This document shows, one piece after another, positions 24,503 through 34,300 of a stretch of DNA of 64,000 nt. The stretch covers positions 45,196-109,195 of the forward strand of contig JAJEJB010000039.1 of NCBI GenBank assembly GCA_022828135.1, written 5' to 3'. Each line of letters begins with the position of its first letter. The first letter of the stretch is position 1. Under the pieces are notes generated by a model. The model was not told where the DNA came from, did no database searches, and saw nothing but the letters and a program-made list of their open reading frames with translations. The DNA is from Acidimicrobiia bacterium (lineage in GTDB: Bacteria > Actinomycetota > Acidimicrobiia > Acidimicrobiales > Aldehydirespiratoraceae). Made by a program: the position numbers and the translations under genes.

Positions 24503-25944
24503 GAGGCAGCTCCCGGCTGCTGGGCTGCGCGCCCGGCGAGCGAGGCGGGTATCCCGAACCGGCCCGGATGGGAGTACAGGCCCGAGCGGCGCGACATGAG
24601 GCCGATCAGCGGGCCCATGAAGAAGTAGGTGGCCACCAGATCGAGGATCGTCGCCAGCCCGAGGTACAGGGCGAAGCCCCGGACCTGGCCCACGGTCAGG
24701 AAGTACAGCACCGCGGCCGCGATCAGCGACGCGAAGTCCGCTTTGACGATGGTGGAGAAGGCCACCGGGAACGCCCGGTCCACCGCGGAGCGCAGCGTCC
24801 GGCCCGAGCGGACGTCCTCCTTGAGGTGCTCGAAGTACACGATGTTGGAGTCGACCGACACGCCGATGGCGACGATGAGGCCGGTGACGCCGGCCAGGGT
24901 CAGTGCCAGCCCCTGGGTCTCGCCCAGCCAGGCGATGATCGCCCAAAGCATGGCGCCGGACAGGCCGAGGCTGGCCATGGCGACCAGGCCGAGCAGGCGG
25001 TAGTAGGTCAGCAGGTACACCGTCACGAGTCCCAGCCCGATCAGTCCCGCGAGGACGCCGGCGGACAGCGCGTCGGTTCCCAGCGACGCCGACACGATCC
25101 GGCTCTCCTGGGCCTCCAGCTCCACCGGCAGGGCGCCGTAGTCGAGCACGAGGGCCACATCGCGGGCCTCCTGCTCGCTGAACCCGCCGGAGATGGTGAT
25201 ACTGGAACGCTCGAACGGCTCGAAGATGGCGCTGTCGGCCTGGACGGAGGGCGCGCTCACCACCTCATTGTCCAGTTCTATGGCCACCTGCCCGGTAGGG
25301 CACGAGGGGGCCCGGCTGTGGCACCGGCGACTCACCTCGTTGAACAGGTCGATGCCCTCGGCACCCGGCTTGAACGTGGGCGCCACATGCCAGCCGATGA
25401 ATGAATGGAACTGCGCGACGGCCCCCTCGAGTCCGTCACCCGCGACCGCGGTGGGGCCGAGCTGGTAGCGGAACGCGATGTTGCGGCCGTCGTCGTACTG
25501 GGGCAGGACGACATCCGCTCCGGCGGCAACGTCGCCCTCGCTGAGGGCGAACAGGTCCAGCAGCGCCTGGTCGGCGTCGGCGCTCTCCAGCGAACTCTCC
25601 GCCACCACGCTGAGCACTGGACGGAAGCGCAGCTCCGCGGTCTGGCCGACCAGGTCCAGGGCCCGCTGCTGCTCGTCGACGCCGGGGAGCTGGACGAGGA
25701 TGTTGTTGCCCTGGGTGGAGATCTCGGGCTCGGCCACGCCCAGGCCGTCCACCCGGTTGCGGATGATCTCCACGGCCACGTCCAGCTCTTCGGGCTCCGC
25801 GACACGGGTCGGCTCCAGCACGACGCTGGCTCCGCCCTGCAGGTCAAGCCCGAGCAGGGGCTCGTTGCCGGCGGCCAGCGTGTAGACCACGCCCGCGACG
25901 GCAACCGCGACGATGCCGATCACATAGACGAGTTTGCGACGCAA
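24499..25944 (-). CDS. secD: Protein translocase subunit SecD
   Basis: 481 residues. It has an N-terminal membrane segment, then LLGLDLQGGASVVLEP, the P1 domain with VEIIRNRVDGLGVAEPEI and ILVQLPGV, SISGGF-like ITISGGFSEQEARDVALVL, and six C-terminal helices with GVSVDSNIVYFEHLKEDVRSG. The TTG start has GGGAGG upstream. It forms the SecDF complex with the next gene. Confidence 0.95.
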   Translation of the reverse strand: MRRKLVYVIGIVAVAVAGVVYTLAAGNEPLLGLDLQGGASVVLEPTRVAEPEELDVAVEIIRNRVDGLGVAEPEISTQGNNILVQLPGVDEQQRALDLVGQTAELRFRPVLSVVAESSLESADADQALLDLFALSEGDVAAGADVVLPQYDDGRNIAFRYQLGPTAVAGDGLEGAVAQFHSFIGWHVAPTFKPGAEGIDLFNEVSRRCHSRAPSCPTGQVAIELDNEVVSAPSVQADSAIFEPFERSSITISGGFSEQEARDVALVLDYGALPVELEAQESRIVSASLGTDALSAGVLAGLIGLGLVTVYLLTYYRLLGLVAMASLGLSGAMLWAIIAWLGETQGLALTLAGVTGLIVAIGVSVDSNIVYFEHLKEDVRSGRTLRSAVDRAFPVAFSTIVKADFASLIAAAVLYFLTVGQVRGFALYLGLATILDLVATYFFMGPLIGLMSRRSGLYSHPGRFGIPASLAGRAAQQPGAAS

Positions 25945-25992
25945 GGACCCTCCCGCAGTCCGACCCGATGGCCCCTCAGGAGTGCGTTGGGC

Positions 25993-26307
25993 CTAGCCGT
26001 CGTGCTCCTCATCTTCGTCGACGTCGTCGTCGGCCTCGTCGGCGTCGGAGTCCGACACCTGTGGCGTGCGACCGTGGATGGAATCCCGGGAGAGCTTCAA
26101 TTCGACGTTGGGGGCCACCTCCAACCACACGACGGCGTCCTCCACTTCGGCCACGACGCCGTGGATGCCGGCGTTGGTGACCACTTCGTCACCCGCCTGC
26201 AGGGAGCGAACCAGCTCCCGGCGAGCCTTCTCGCGCTTCTGCTGGGGGCGCAGCAGCAGGTAGTAGAGCGCGCCGAACATGAGGATGATGATGAGAAACT
26301 GTTCCAT
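25993..26307 (-). CDS. yajC: Preprotein translocase subunit YajC
   Basis: 104 residues: one N-terminal membrane helix (FLIIILMFGALYYLLLRP), the conserved RPQQKREKARRELVRSLQAGDEVVT and a small beta domain. The last 22 residues are almost entirely Asp/Glu (DSDADEADDDVDEDEE), an acidic tail opposite in charge to the lysine tail of SecF. It is located upstream of secD, the usual order. Confidence 0.93.
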   Translation of the reverse strand: MEQFLIIILMFGALYYLLLRPQQKREKARRELVRSLQAGDEVVTNAGIHGVVAEVEDAVVWLEVAPNVELKLSRDSIHGRTPQVSDSDADEADDDVDEDEEHDG

Positions 26308-26332
26308 CCCCCGAGCCTATTGCAGTGGGCCG

Positions 26333-27445
26333 TTATTGCCAGACACGGCCGATAGCGGCGCGGAGCTGGTCGAGGGTTCCGGCCCGCACCGCGGCCCGCA
26401 CCCGGTCCATGAGCCGCAGCACCCAGGCCAGGTTGTGCAGCGTGACGAGCCGGGCCGCGGTCGGCTCGTGGGTGGCCAGCAGGTGGCGCAGATAGCCCCG
26501 CGACCATCGGCCGGCCGGACTGTCAACAAAGGCCGGATCGAGCGGCTCGTCGCTGTCGGCGTGGCGGGCCGCGGCCAGGTTGTAGCGCCCGGCGTCGGAC
26601 AGGACCGTGCCGTGGCGGCCGAGGCGGGTGGGCAGCACGCAGTCGAACATGTCGACACCGCGGGCCACGGCCTCCACGATCCCCACGGGATCACCGAGCC
26701 CCATGAAGTAGCGGGGGCGGTCGCCGGGGAGCGCCTCGATGCAGGCGTCGAGCGCGGCCAGCATCAAGGGCCGCTCCTCGCCCACCGACAGCCCGCCCAC
26801 CGCGTAGCCGTCGAAGCCGACCTCCACAGTGCGCTCGGCCGACTCGCGGCGAAGCGCGGTGTCGACCCCCCCTTGGACGATGCCGAACTGGCACTGGCGA
26901 GCCGACGCGTCCGGGTGGGCCAGAAAAGCTTCTCGGCCTTGCCGGGCCCACAGCGCGGTGCGGCGGACAGCCTCCTGCAATACCGGGGGCTCGGCCACCG
27001 CGGAGGGGCACACGTCGAGCACCATGGTGATGTCGGCGCCGATGAGCGCCTGCTGGGCCACCGCACCGGCGGGGGTGAGCCGGCAGGACGATCCGTCGTA
27101 GACCGACTTGAAGCTGGCGCCGTCGTCGTCCACCTGAGGGTCGAGCGAATAGATCTGGTATCCGCCCGAGTCGGTGAGCACCTGGCCCGACCAGCCCGCG
27201 AAGCCGCCGATCCCGCCGAGTTGGGCCACGGTGGCCGCGCCGGGCCGCAGCATCAGGTGATAGGTGTTGGCCAGCACCACCTCCACTCCGAGCGCTTCGA
27301 GGTCCGACGAGTCGAGGTGGCGGACCGCGCCGCGGGTGCCCACCGGCATGAAGCACGGCGTGGCGAAGCTGCCCCGGACGGTGGTGACCGTGCCGGTCCG
27401 GGCCTCGCCATCCGATGCGTCAAGCGCGAATGTCGCCGTCGTCAC
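26333..27445 (-). CDS. tgt: tRNA-guanine transglycosylase-like protein lacking the zinc cysteines
   Basis: 370 residues. The TIM-barrel core is intact: TYHLMLRPG, LTDSGGYQ with Asp92, IVQGGVD, YAVGGLSVGE, and the nucleophile Asp268 in GVDMFDCVLPTR. It exchanges G34 of GUN-anticodon tRNAs for preQ1 in queuosine synthesis. Two departures stand out. The DEC triad reads DVC (144-146). The CxCxxC zinc site before RxYLRHLL is replaced by residues 304-312 without any cysteine, though the later His337 (TLHN) remains. It starts with GTG. queA lies just upstream, so a queuosine role is still plausible. Confidence 0.88.
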   Translation of the reverse strand: MTTATFALDASDGEARTGTVTTVRGSFATPCFMPVGTRGAVRHLDSSDLEALGVEVVLANTYHLMLRPGAATVAQLGGIGGFAGWSGQVLTDSGGYQIYSLDPQVDDDGASFKSVYDGSSCRLTPAGAVAQQALIGADITMVLDVCPSAVAEPPVLQEAVRRTALWARQGREAFLAHPDASARQCQFGIVQGGVDTALRRESAERTVEVGFDGYAVGGLSVGEERPLMLAALDACIEALPGDRPRYFMGLGDPVGIVEAVARGVDMFDCVLPTRLGRHGTVLSDAGRYNLAAARHADSDEPLDPAFVDSPAGRWSRGYLRHLLATHEPTAARLVTLHNLAWVLRLMDRVRAAVRAGTLDQLRAAIGRVWQ

Positions 27446-27446
27446 G

Positions 27447-27517
27447 GACCTCTCCGGCCGAAATTGATGACGAAACCGACGTTATATGTCCAATATCGGC
27501 ACCAATTTCGAGAGGTC
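27447..27517. promoter_or_regulatory. Inverted repeat and likely promoter between queA and tgt
   Basis: Left arm GACCTCT (27447-27453) plus CGAAATT (27459-27465) pairs with AATTTCGAGAGGTC (27504-27517): two 7-bp stems with a 5-nt bulge on one side. The 38-nt loop is AT-rich for this genome and holds a TATAAC hexamer on the minus strand (27481-27486), which could be the tgt -10 box. Function as operator, attenuator or queA terminator is not settled. Confidence 0.5.
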
Positions 27518-27533
27518 GGAGCTCGGCGGCGGA

Positions 27534-28586
27534 TCACGGCTCGACCTCCGGCACATCGCAACGGGACACGAGCATGGCGTCGCCGAAGGACAGGAACCGG
27601 TAGCCGTGCTCGAGAGCGGCGGCGTACAGCGTTCGCCAGCGTGGTCCGATGAAGGCGTCGAGCAGGCACAGCAGGGTGGAGCGGGGCAGGTGGAAGTTCG
27701 TCATCAGGGCATCGACGACCCGCCATTCGTAAGACCGGCGGATGAACAAGCTGCTGTCGCCCGACGCCTCGCCGGTGGCCGCCCACGTCTCCAGGCAGCG
27801 CACCACCGTCGTTCCCACCGCCACCACCCGACGGGCACTCGACAGCGCCCGCTGGGCCTCAGCCGGCACGCGGTAGCGCTCGGTGTGGATCTGGTGATCG
27901 GCGATGCGGTCTGAGGTTATGGGCCGGAAGGTGTCGAGCCCCACGGCCAGTTCCACCGCCACGACCTCGGCGCCCGCGCCGCGCACCCGGTCCAGCAGCT
28001 CATCGGTGAAGTGCAGGCCGGCGGTGGGGGCCGCGGCCGAGGCGGGGCTGCGGGCATACACGGTCTGGTACCGCTCGGGGTCGGCGATCTCGGCGGTGAT
28101 GTAGGGCGGCAGCGGCACGGCGCCGATGTCGTCGAGCAGGTCAAGCAGGGGCCTGCCGCCGGTGCCGATCCGCACGACGCGCCGCCCCTCCCCGAGGTCA
28201 TCACGGATCTCGACTCCGACCCGCTCGTCCTTCTTGAGCGTGTCAGCCCCGGTTCTCGCTGGGTCGGGGACCACGGTCTCTCCGTTGCGCAGACGGCGCG
28301 AGGGCCGCACCAGCGCCTCCCAATCGCCGTCGTCGCGCTCATGCAGCAACAGCACCTCGACCGCGCCACCGGTGGCTCGGCGCAGCCGCAACCGGGCCGG
28401 CAGCACCCGGGTGTCGTTCACAACGACCACATCGCCGGGGCCCAGCAGCTCCGGCAGATCGCTCACCCGGCGGTGGGAGACGACGCCGTCATCGTCCACC
28501 AGCAACCGGGCCTGGTCGCGCTCGGGCAACGGCGCCTGGGCAATGGCGTGCGGCGGCAAGCAGTAGTCGAGATCCCCAGGAACCAT
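27534..28586 (-). CDS. queA: S-adenosylmethionine:tRNA ribosyltransferase-isomerase
   Basis: 350 residues from ATG 28586, which has GAAGG 6 nt upstream (ATG 28610 is an alternative). Family signatures: LPERDQARLLVDDDG, VVVNDTRVLPARLRL, a large insertion domain, PTAGLHFTDELLDRVR and YEWRVVDALMTNFHLPRSTLL, ending GYRFLSFGDAML. It transfers the ribosyl group of SAM to preQ1-tRNA to make epoxyqueuosine. No queG/queH is in the window. Confidence 0.93.
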   Translation of the reverse strand: MVPGDLDYCLPPHAIAQAPLPERDQARLLVDDDGVVSHRRVSDLPELLGPGDVVVVNDTRVLPARLRLRRATGGAVEVLLLHERDDGDWEALVRPSRRLRNGETVVPDPARTGADTLKKDERVGVEIRDDLGEGRRVVRIGTGGRPLLDLLDDIGAVPLPPYITAEIADPERYQTVYARSPASAAAPTAGLHFTDELLDRVRGAGAEVVAVELAVGLDTFRPITSDRIADHQIHTERYRVPAEAQRALSSARRVVAVGTTVVRCLETWAATGEASGDSSLFIRRSYEWRVVDALMTNFHLPRSTLLCLLDAFIGPRWRTLYAAALEHGYRFLSFGDAMLVSRCDVPEVEP

Positions 28587-28678
28587 CGGCGCCTTCGACG
28601 GGTCTCCCATGTCGATGAGCAGCGGCGGCGGATCGGCGGGAACGGCGTGCGGCGACACGACTGCGGAACCTGCGCCTG

Positions 28679-29773
28679 TCAGGTGAACAGGCCGGGCTGG
28701 GCTTCTGGGTCTGACGGGGGCGCCTGCAGGCCGAGATGAGCCCAGGCCGCGGGAGTGGCCACCCGGCCCCGTGGCGTCCGCATCAGCAGGCCCCGCTGAA
28801 TCAGGTAGGGCTCGTAGACGTCCTCGACGGTCTCGGTCGGCTCGCTTACTGCGATGGCCAGGGTGGACAGTCCGACCGGGCCACCGCCGAAGCTGCGGCA
28901 CAGGGCCTCCAGCACGGCCCGGGTGGCCCGGTCGAGGCCCAACTCGTCGACTCCGAAGAAGGCGAGGCCGTCGGCCGCCACGCCGGCGTCCACACCGCCG
29001 TCGCGGTGCACCTGCGCGAAGTCGCGCACCTGGCGCAGCAGCCGGTTGGCGATGCGGGGCGTGCCCCGGGCCCGGCGGGCGATCTCGGCCGCGCCCGCGG
29101 CGTCGATGGGCACCCCGAGTATCCGAGCGGTGCGCTCGACGATGGACACGAGGTCGTCGTCGGTGTAGAAGTCGAGCCGGGCCACCAGCCCGAAGCGATC
29201 CCGCAGCGGGCCGGTGATGAGGCCGGTGCGGGTGGTGGCTCCGACCAGCGTGAACGATGCCAGGTCGAGCGGGATGGACCGGGCGGCGGGACCCTTGCCG
29301 AGCACGATGTCGATGCGGAAGTCCTCCATGGCCGGATACAGCACTTCTTCGACCGGGCGGGGCAGGCGGTGGATCTCGTCGATGAACAGCACGTCGCCCG
29401 GCTCGAGCTTGGTGAGCATGGCGGCCAGATCGCCGGCCCGCTCCAGGGCCGGGCCCGAGGTGGCCTGCAGGTGAGCGCCCAGCTCGGTGGCGACGATGTG
29501 GGCCAGGGTGGTCTTGCCGAGGCCGGGCGGCCCGGCGAACAGCAGATGATCGACCGGCTCGCGGCGGTTGCGGGCCGCGCCGAGCAGCACGTCGAGATGG
29601 CCCTTGAGCTCGCTCTGGCCCACGAACTCCCCGAGAGTGCGGGGGCGCAGCGCAGCCTCGCCCTGCCGCTCGGCAGGCAACTGGTCCGCCGACAACAGCC
29701 CATCGGAATCACCGTCCGCCGGGTGTGGCTCTGCCGGGTCGGCGCCAGAAGCCAGCATCTCAGACCGGGACAC
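28679..29773 (-). CDS. ruvB: Holliday junction branch migration ATPase RuvB
   Basis: 364 residues: [20 protein letters not shown], Walker [10 protein letters not shown], Walker [10 protein letters not shown], sensor 1 [11 protein letters not shown], arginine finger region RDRFG, and a C-terminal winged helix with [22 protein letters not shown]. It forms the hexameric motor with RuvA. The start is GTG, following ruvA by 9 nt. The N-terminus has about 35 extra residues before the core. Confidence 0.96.
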   Translation of the reverse strand: MSRSEMLASGADPAEPHPADGDSDGLLSADQLPAERQGEAALRPRTLGEFVGQSELKGHLDVLLGAARNRREPVDHLLFAGPPGLGKTTLAHIVATELGAHLQATSGPALERAGDLAAMLTKLEPGDVLFIDEIHRLPRPVEEVLYPAMEDFRIDIVLGKGPAARSIPLDLASFTLVGATTRTGLITGPLRDRFGLVARLDFYTDDDLVSIVERTARILGVPIDAAGAAEIARRARGTPRIANRLLRQVRDFAQVHRDGGVDAGVAADGLAFFGVDELGLDRATRAVLEALCRSFGGGPVGLSTLAIAVSEPTETVEDVYEPYLIQRGLLMRTPRGRVATPAAWAHLGLQAPPSDPEAQPGLFT

Positions 29774-29782
29774 AACGCCAAC

Positions 29783-30403
29783 CTATGCGCTGATCCCGGC
29801 TAGTCGCCTCAGGGCCTCGCGCAGCAGGCTGCCCGCGTCGTCGCCGGCGGGCAGATCGGCCAGCACGCGGCGGATCTCGTCGGCGCCGTAGCCCAGGCCG
29901 TCGAGCGCGGCCCGCACGTCGCCGCGGGCGTCGTCGGAGGGTCCCGGCACCGCCGCAGCCGGATCGGGGTCGGTGCCGGGGGGCGCCTCCGCCTCGGGCA
30001 GGTCGAGCCGCGACTTGAGCTCTACCAGCATCCGCACCGCGGTCTTGGGCCCCACGCCGGGCACCAGGCACAGCATGTCCACATCGTCTTCGGCCACACA
30101 GCGGCGCAGCGCGTCGGGATGGTGGACGGCCAGGATCGACAGCGCCATGGTGGGACCCACCCCGCGGGCGCCGATCAGCGCCTCGAAGGTTCTCCGCTCG
30201 TCCAGGGTGGCGAAGCCGTAGAGCGTCTGGGCGTCCTCGCGCACGATGTGGCTCACATGGACGAACACCTCCGATCCCGGCTCGCCCGCCGCCGCGGCGG
30301 TGCGGGGGGTGGCCTGAACCCGGTAGCCGATCCCGGACACCTCGACCACCAGTTCGGCGTCGGGCGACCGGGTGGCCAGCACGCCCCGCAGCGACCCGAT
30401 CAC
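29783..30403 (-). CDS. ruvA: Holliday junction branch migration protein RuvA
   Basis: 206 residues starting IGSLRGVLATR from a GTG. OB-fold first (LVVEVSGIGYRVQATP), then two helix-hairpin-helix motifs (FEALIGARGVGPTMALSIL and LCLVPGVGPKTAVRMLVEL), then a flexible linker and the C-terminal RuvB-binding domain (VRAALDGLGYGADEIRRVL). The open frame continues upstream to 30472, overlapping the ruvC end, without homology. Confidence 0.95.
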   Translation of the reverse strand: MIGSLRGVLATRSPDAELVVEVSGIGYRVQATPRTAAAAGEPGSEVFVHVSHIVREDAQTLYGFATLDERRTFEALIGARGVGPTMALSILAVHHPDALRRCVAEDDVDMLCLVPGVGPKTAVRMLVELKSRLDLPEAEAPPGTDPDPAAAVPGPSDDARGDVRAALDGLGYGADEIRRVLADLPAGDDAGSLLREALRRLAGISA

Positions 30404-30434
30404 CGATCCGGTCCGATCACCAATCCGACCCCGA

Positions 30435-30965
30435 TCATCGGCCCGCACCGCCCACCGCCACCGCCCCGCCACCAGCCGCGGACATCCGGGCCCGGGCCAG
30501 GTGGCACAGGGCCACTGCCACCGCGTCGGACGCGTCGACGGGGCGCAGCTGCTCGCTCAGCCCGAGCAGCACCCGCACCATCTCGGCCATCTCGGCCTTG
30601 TCGGCACCGCCCCAGCCCGCCACCGCCTCCTTCACCTCGTTGGGCGAGTACTCCGCAACCTCGCAGCCCGCGGCCGCCGCCTCCGCCAGCACCACGCCGA
30701 CGGCCTGGCCGACGGCCATGGCCGTGGCCGCGTTGCGCTGGAACAGCACCCGCTCGACCGCCACCACGTCGGGGCGCAGCTCGATGATCAGCGATCGCAC
30801 ATCGGCTTGCAACTCCGCCAGCCGAGCCGCCCGATCAGCGTCGGCGGGCGTGCTCAACACCCCGGCCGCCTCGGCCTCAGGCCGACGGGCCCGGCGGACC
30901 GCGCCGTAACCGCAGCGAGACAGGCCCGGGTCGATCCCCAGCACTAGCACCGGCCCAACCTCCAT
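30435..30965 (-). CDS. ruvC: Holliday junction resolvase RuvC
   Basis: 176 residues, RNase H-like. The catalytic acids lie in VLGIDPGLSRCGYG (Asp), VAVERVLFQRN (Glu) and near the C-terminus in RPVDASDAVAVALCHL (two Asp). It cuts Holliday junctions as a dimer. It is first in the ruvC-ruvA-ruvB run and ends with a short Gly/Ala tail. Confidence 0.95.
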   Translation of the reverse strand: MEVGPVLVLGIDPGLSRCGYGAVRRARRPEAEAAGVLSTPADADRAARLAELQADVRSLIIELRPDVVAVERVLFQRNAATAMAVGQAVGVVLAEAAAAGCEVAEYSPNEVKEAVAGWGGADKAEMAEMVRVLLGLSEQLRPVDASDAVAVALCHLARARMSAAGGGAVAVGGAGR

Positions 30966-31015
30966 ATGAGGGCGCGCAAATAGGTGAGAGTCTGTTGCGT
31001 CTCAAGGGTGTCTTT

Positions 31016-31103
31016 CCCGCTCTTGTTCGCTGCGCTCACGGGCCGCTCGGGCCACGGCCTCGCCCGTATGAACCGGATTCGCTCACCTGTTCGCTCGGCC
31101 TCT
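31016..31103 (+). repeat. Dispersed repeat, copy 2 (intergenic)
   Basis: Starts CCCGCTCTTGTTCGCTGCGC and is identical to copy 1 (10148 onward) for about 53 bases. The remainder (ending GTTCGCTCGGCCTCT) matches copy 1 imperfectly. It lies in the 343-nt gap between the divergent ruvC and the large S8/Calx-beta gene. The rest of that gap (31104-31308) holds no gene; a TTGACC at 31161 with GATAGC 18 nt later is the only promoter-like pair noticed. Confidence 0.8.
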
Positions 31104-31308
31104 GAACCTCGGCGCGAGAACCCGGCGTCGATGCTTGAGGCGAACACATGCGCGACTCTATTGACCGCCTCAGCCGAGGACGCGGATAGCCGCCGGAGGA
31201 GGCGTTTGCGGCGCGGGCTGCGCGGCGGTACTCTCCCGCAGTCTGAGGCGGAGTCGTTTCGGCGACCACGGATCCGCAGTGCAGCGGAGCAAGGCGAGGG
31301 AACGGCGT

Positions 31309-34300
31309 ATGCGAGGACGGAGATGGCTGTTCGGGCTGCTTGTGCCCGTGCTGGTGCTGTCACCGTCCGCGAGCTCAGCACAAGTACCCGACGACGCGAG
31401 GCCCGAAGTCGCGGTCAGCGTGGATTCACTGTCGGTGACGGAGCGAGAGTCGGCAACATATGCGGTGTCGCTCACCGGTGACCCTGGCCGCTCGGGCGCC
31501 ACCGTGGAGATCGTTGTCGTCAGCAGATACACCAACGACAAGATCGCTCTCGACCGCGAATCGCTGACCTTCACAGGCGGCCCCGACGGCGACTGGCTGA
31601 TTCCCCAGACAGTCACAGTCACGGCTCTCGAAGATCCGAACCGGCGCAACGAGCTACTCGAGATCACGCACACAATGCTGGCTGCGCCCCCCCCCCCCCC
31701 CCTTCGCGTTGAAGGCCCTCGGGTTTCGGTGGAAGTGATCGACCTGAAATGGCTCAAGCAACAAGAGAAACAGGAACCGGCGCCGGAGGGTGACGACGGG
31801 TTGGGCCCCGCCGAGGGGCTGACCGACAACAGCCTCGGGTTCGACCCCACCGAGGGACTGCTGACCGCCGAGGACTTGGGCGATGTGGACCTGTCGGAAT
31901 TCGTGGTCGAGCCGGTGGCTGACCTTCACAGCCTGATCGAGCAAGACGGCACCTATCTGTGGCGCGACGGCGACCGCCGAGTCTCGATGCGGCTGCTGGA
32001 CTCGCCCCCCGATCCCCAACAGGCCGAACTCGACGAACTCGCCACTATGGCCGTTCGCTCATATGTGCCGCCGATCACAGACAACAACACCAACGTGGCC
32101 CCTCAGCAGCTCATTGCCACCAACTGGTTCGAGTCCGACACCGGCCAGCTCTACCTGCTCGCAGGCGGCGTCAACGTCGTCTTCGAAGACCATGTGCCCG
32201 CCGCGGAGATCGCCGCGGTGTTCCAGCGCCACAACGTCGCCCAACAGCACGTCTCGCCGCTGGGCGAACTCCACAACGCCTTCCATATCGCCACGTCCTC
32301 AGACACAGAGACCCTGAGCCTCGTCGAAGCTCTGACAGCCGAGCCCGCCACCGCCAGCGTCAGCCCCAACTGGGCCACGCCGCTCGAACCCCTCGCCACG
32401 GGCTACGGGCCCGAAGACTTCCACTGCTCACGGTTCGCCAAAGTCAACAACCTCGACGACGAGCTCGCCGGCTGCCTGTGGCACCTCGACTCGACAACCG
32501 ACTACCGCTCCAACGGCGTCGACCCCACCATCGACATCAACCTCGCAGACGCCTGGGACACCACCAAAGGCGAGAACGTCATCGTCGCGGTCGTCGACAG
32601 TCAATGGAACCCTGAACACGAAGACCTCAAAGACAACGCCGACGAGAGCCTCAGCACAAACTGGCACAACGTCACCGCGGTATACGGCGACTATCACGGC
32701 AGCAATGTGGCAGGCATCATCGGCGCCCGCGACAACCGCGTCGGAGGCGTCGGCGTCGCTCCCCGAGCCACGCTGATCAACTTCGACCTGCTCGGAAGCC
32801 ACACCGACCGTTACCGGGCCGCAGCCATGAGCCTGCACCAAGACGTCGTGGCCGTGTCCAACCACAGCTACGGCTACGGACTCCACTACGGCCTGGTCAG
32901 AACCAGCGACGCCTGGAAGCGTGCCGTGACTGCTGGGATCACCAGCGGATACGGCGGACGGGGACAGACCTACGTGACTGCATCCGGCAATGGGCGAGGC
33001 TTCCTGGCCGAGGGCTGGAGCAGCCATGCCGAGCAAGCGAACCACGTCGGGATCATCAACGTGGGCGCGGTCGACAGCCGCGGCGGCCTCGTCAGCTATT
33101 CCGAGGTGGGGCCGACCGTCTGGGTGACGGCGCCGTCGCGAGAATCCGGGCAGCCCGGCATCCTCGCGCCGCACAGCAACGACCGCTACACCGACAGCTT
33201 CGGCGGCACCAGCGCAGCGTCGCCGCAGGTGGCGGGGGTGGCCGCTCTGGTGCGCAGCGCCAATCCCAGGTTGACCTGGCGCGATGTGAAGGTGATCATC
33301 GCCAACACGGCCCAGCACTCCCGATCCCAGGATCCGTCCCTGGTGCAGGCGGGGCTCAAGCACGGCTCGCAGACGCAGCACTATCTCCACAGCCACCACT
33401 ACGGATTCGGGGTCGTGAACGCAGGCGAGGCGGTGGATGCGGCACTCGACTGGACGCTGCTGCCGGCGTTGCAGACATCGTCGGCCTCGGCCGTTGTGGA
33501 CGCTGACCTGCCCGGCACCATCGGCGAGACGAACTACGAGATCGAGGTGTCCTCGGAGATCGACTTCATCGAGCACATCGACGTGAATGTCGACATGACC
33601 ATCGACAGGGTGCGTGATCTGCGGCTCACGCTGGTGTCGCCGTCGGGGCAGGAGTCGATCCTCTCCCAGGAGGCCCCCGAATGCCCGTCGGAGTGCGGCC
33701 TGAACGGCGCGTTCCAGTTCGCGTCAGCTCGGTTCTTGGGGATGGAGGCGGCGGGCGCCTGGCAACTGAGGGTGCAGAACTTTGCCGAGAACGCCGATCG
33801 GGAGCCGTGTGACCCGAAGGATTCGTCGGCAGGCGCCTGTCCGGCGGCGAAGGGGCAGTTCAACAGCTGGGAGATCAGCATCTACGGGCACGAATCGGCC
33901 GCGTCGACGGCTCGCCGCGTCACGCTGAGCGCCGACTCGACGAGTGTGTCCGAGGGCGGCGCGGCGGTGTTGACCGCGGCGGTGAGCGGTGACCCTCTGG
34001 CGGCTGACCTTGCCGTGCCGATCACGCTGAGCGAGGCGGGCGCGACCACCGGCGACTATGAGCCGTTGGACGAGATCGTCATCGCCGCGGGAGCGACCTC
34101 GGCTTCCGCGCAGCTCGCGACCATCGACGACACGCTTCTGGAACTCGACGAGCAGATCGTGGCCTCGGTCGGCGCGCTGCCGACGGGCTACATCTTCGCC
34201 GGCGGTGCGGTGACCGTCACCATCGTCGACGACGAGCCCGCGCCCATCGCACGACTGGTGCTGTCGTCAGAAACAGTCGATGAGGGCGAATCGATCACCA

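Noticed and set aside
27446..27533. preQ1 riboswitch between queA and tgt
   Set aside because: The structure is a simple bulged inverted repeat; I saw no preQ1 aptamer consensus, and the stem overlaps a probable promoter.
31687..31702. C16 as a plain sequencing error
   Set aside because: The frame is open for 1550 codons beyond the tract only at this length (modulo 3) and all S8 catalytic residues follow in frame, so the reported length is compatible with a real ON state. An error of exactly 3 bases remains possible.
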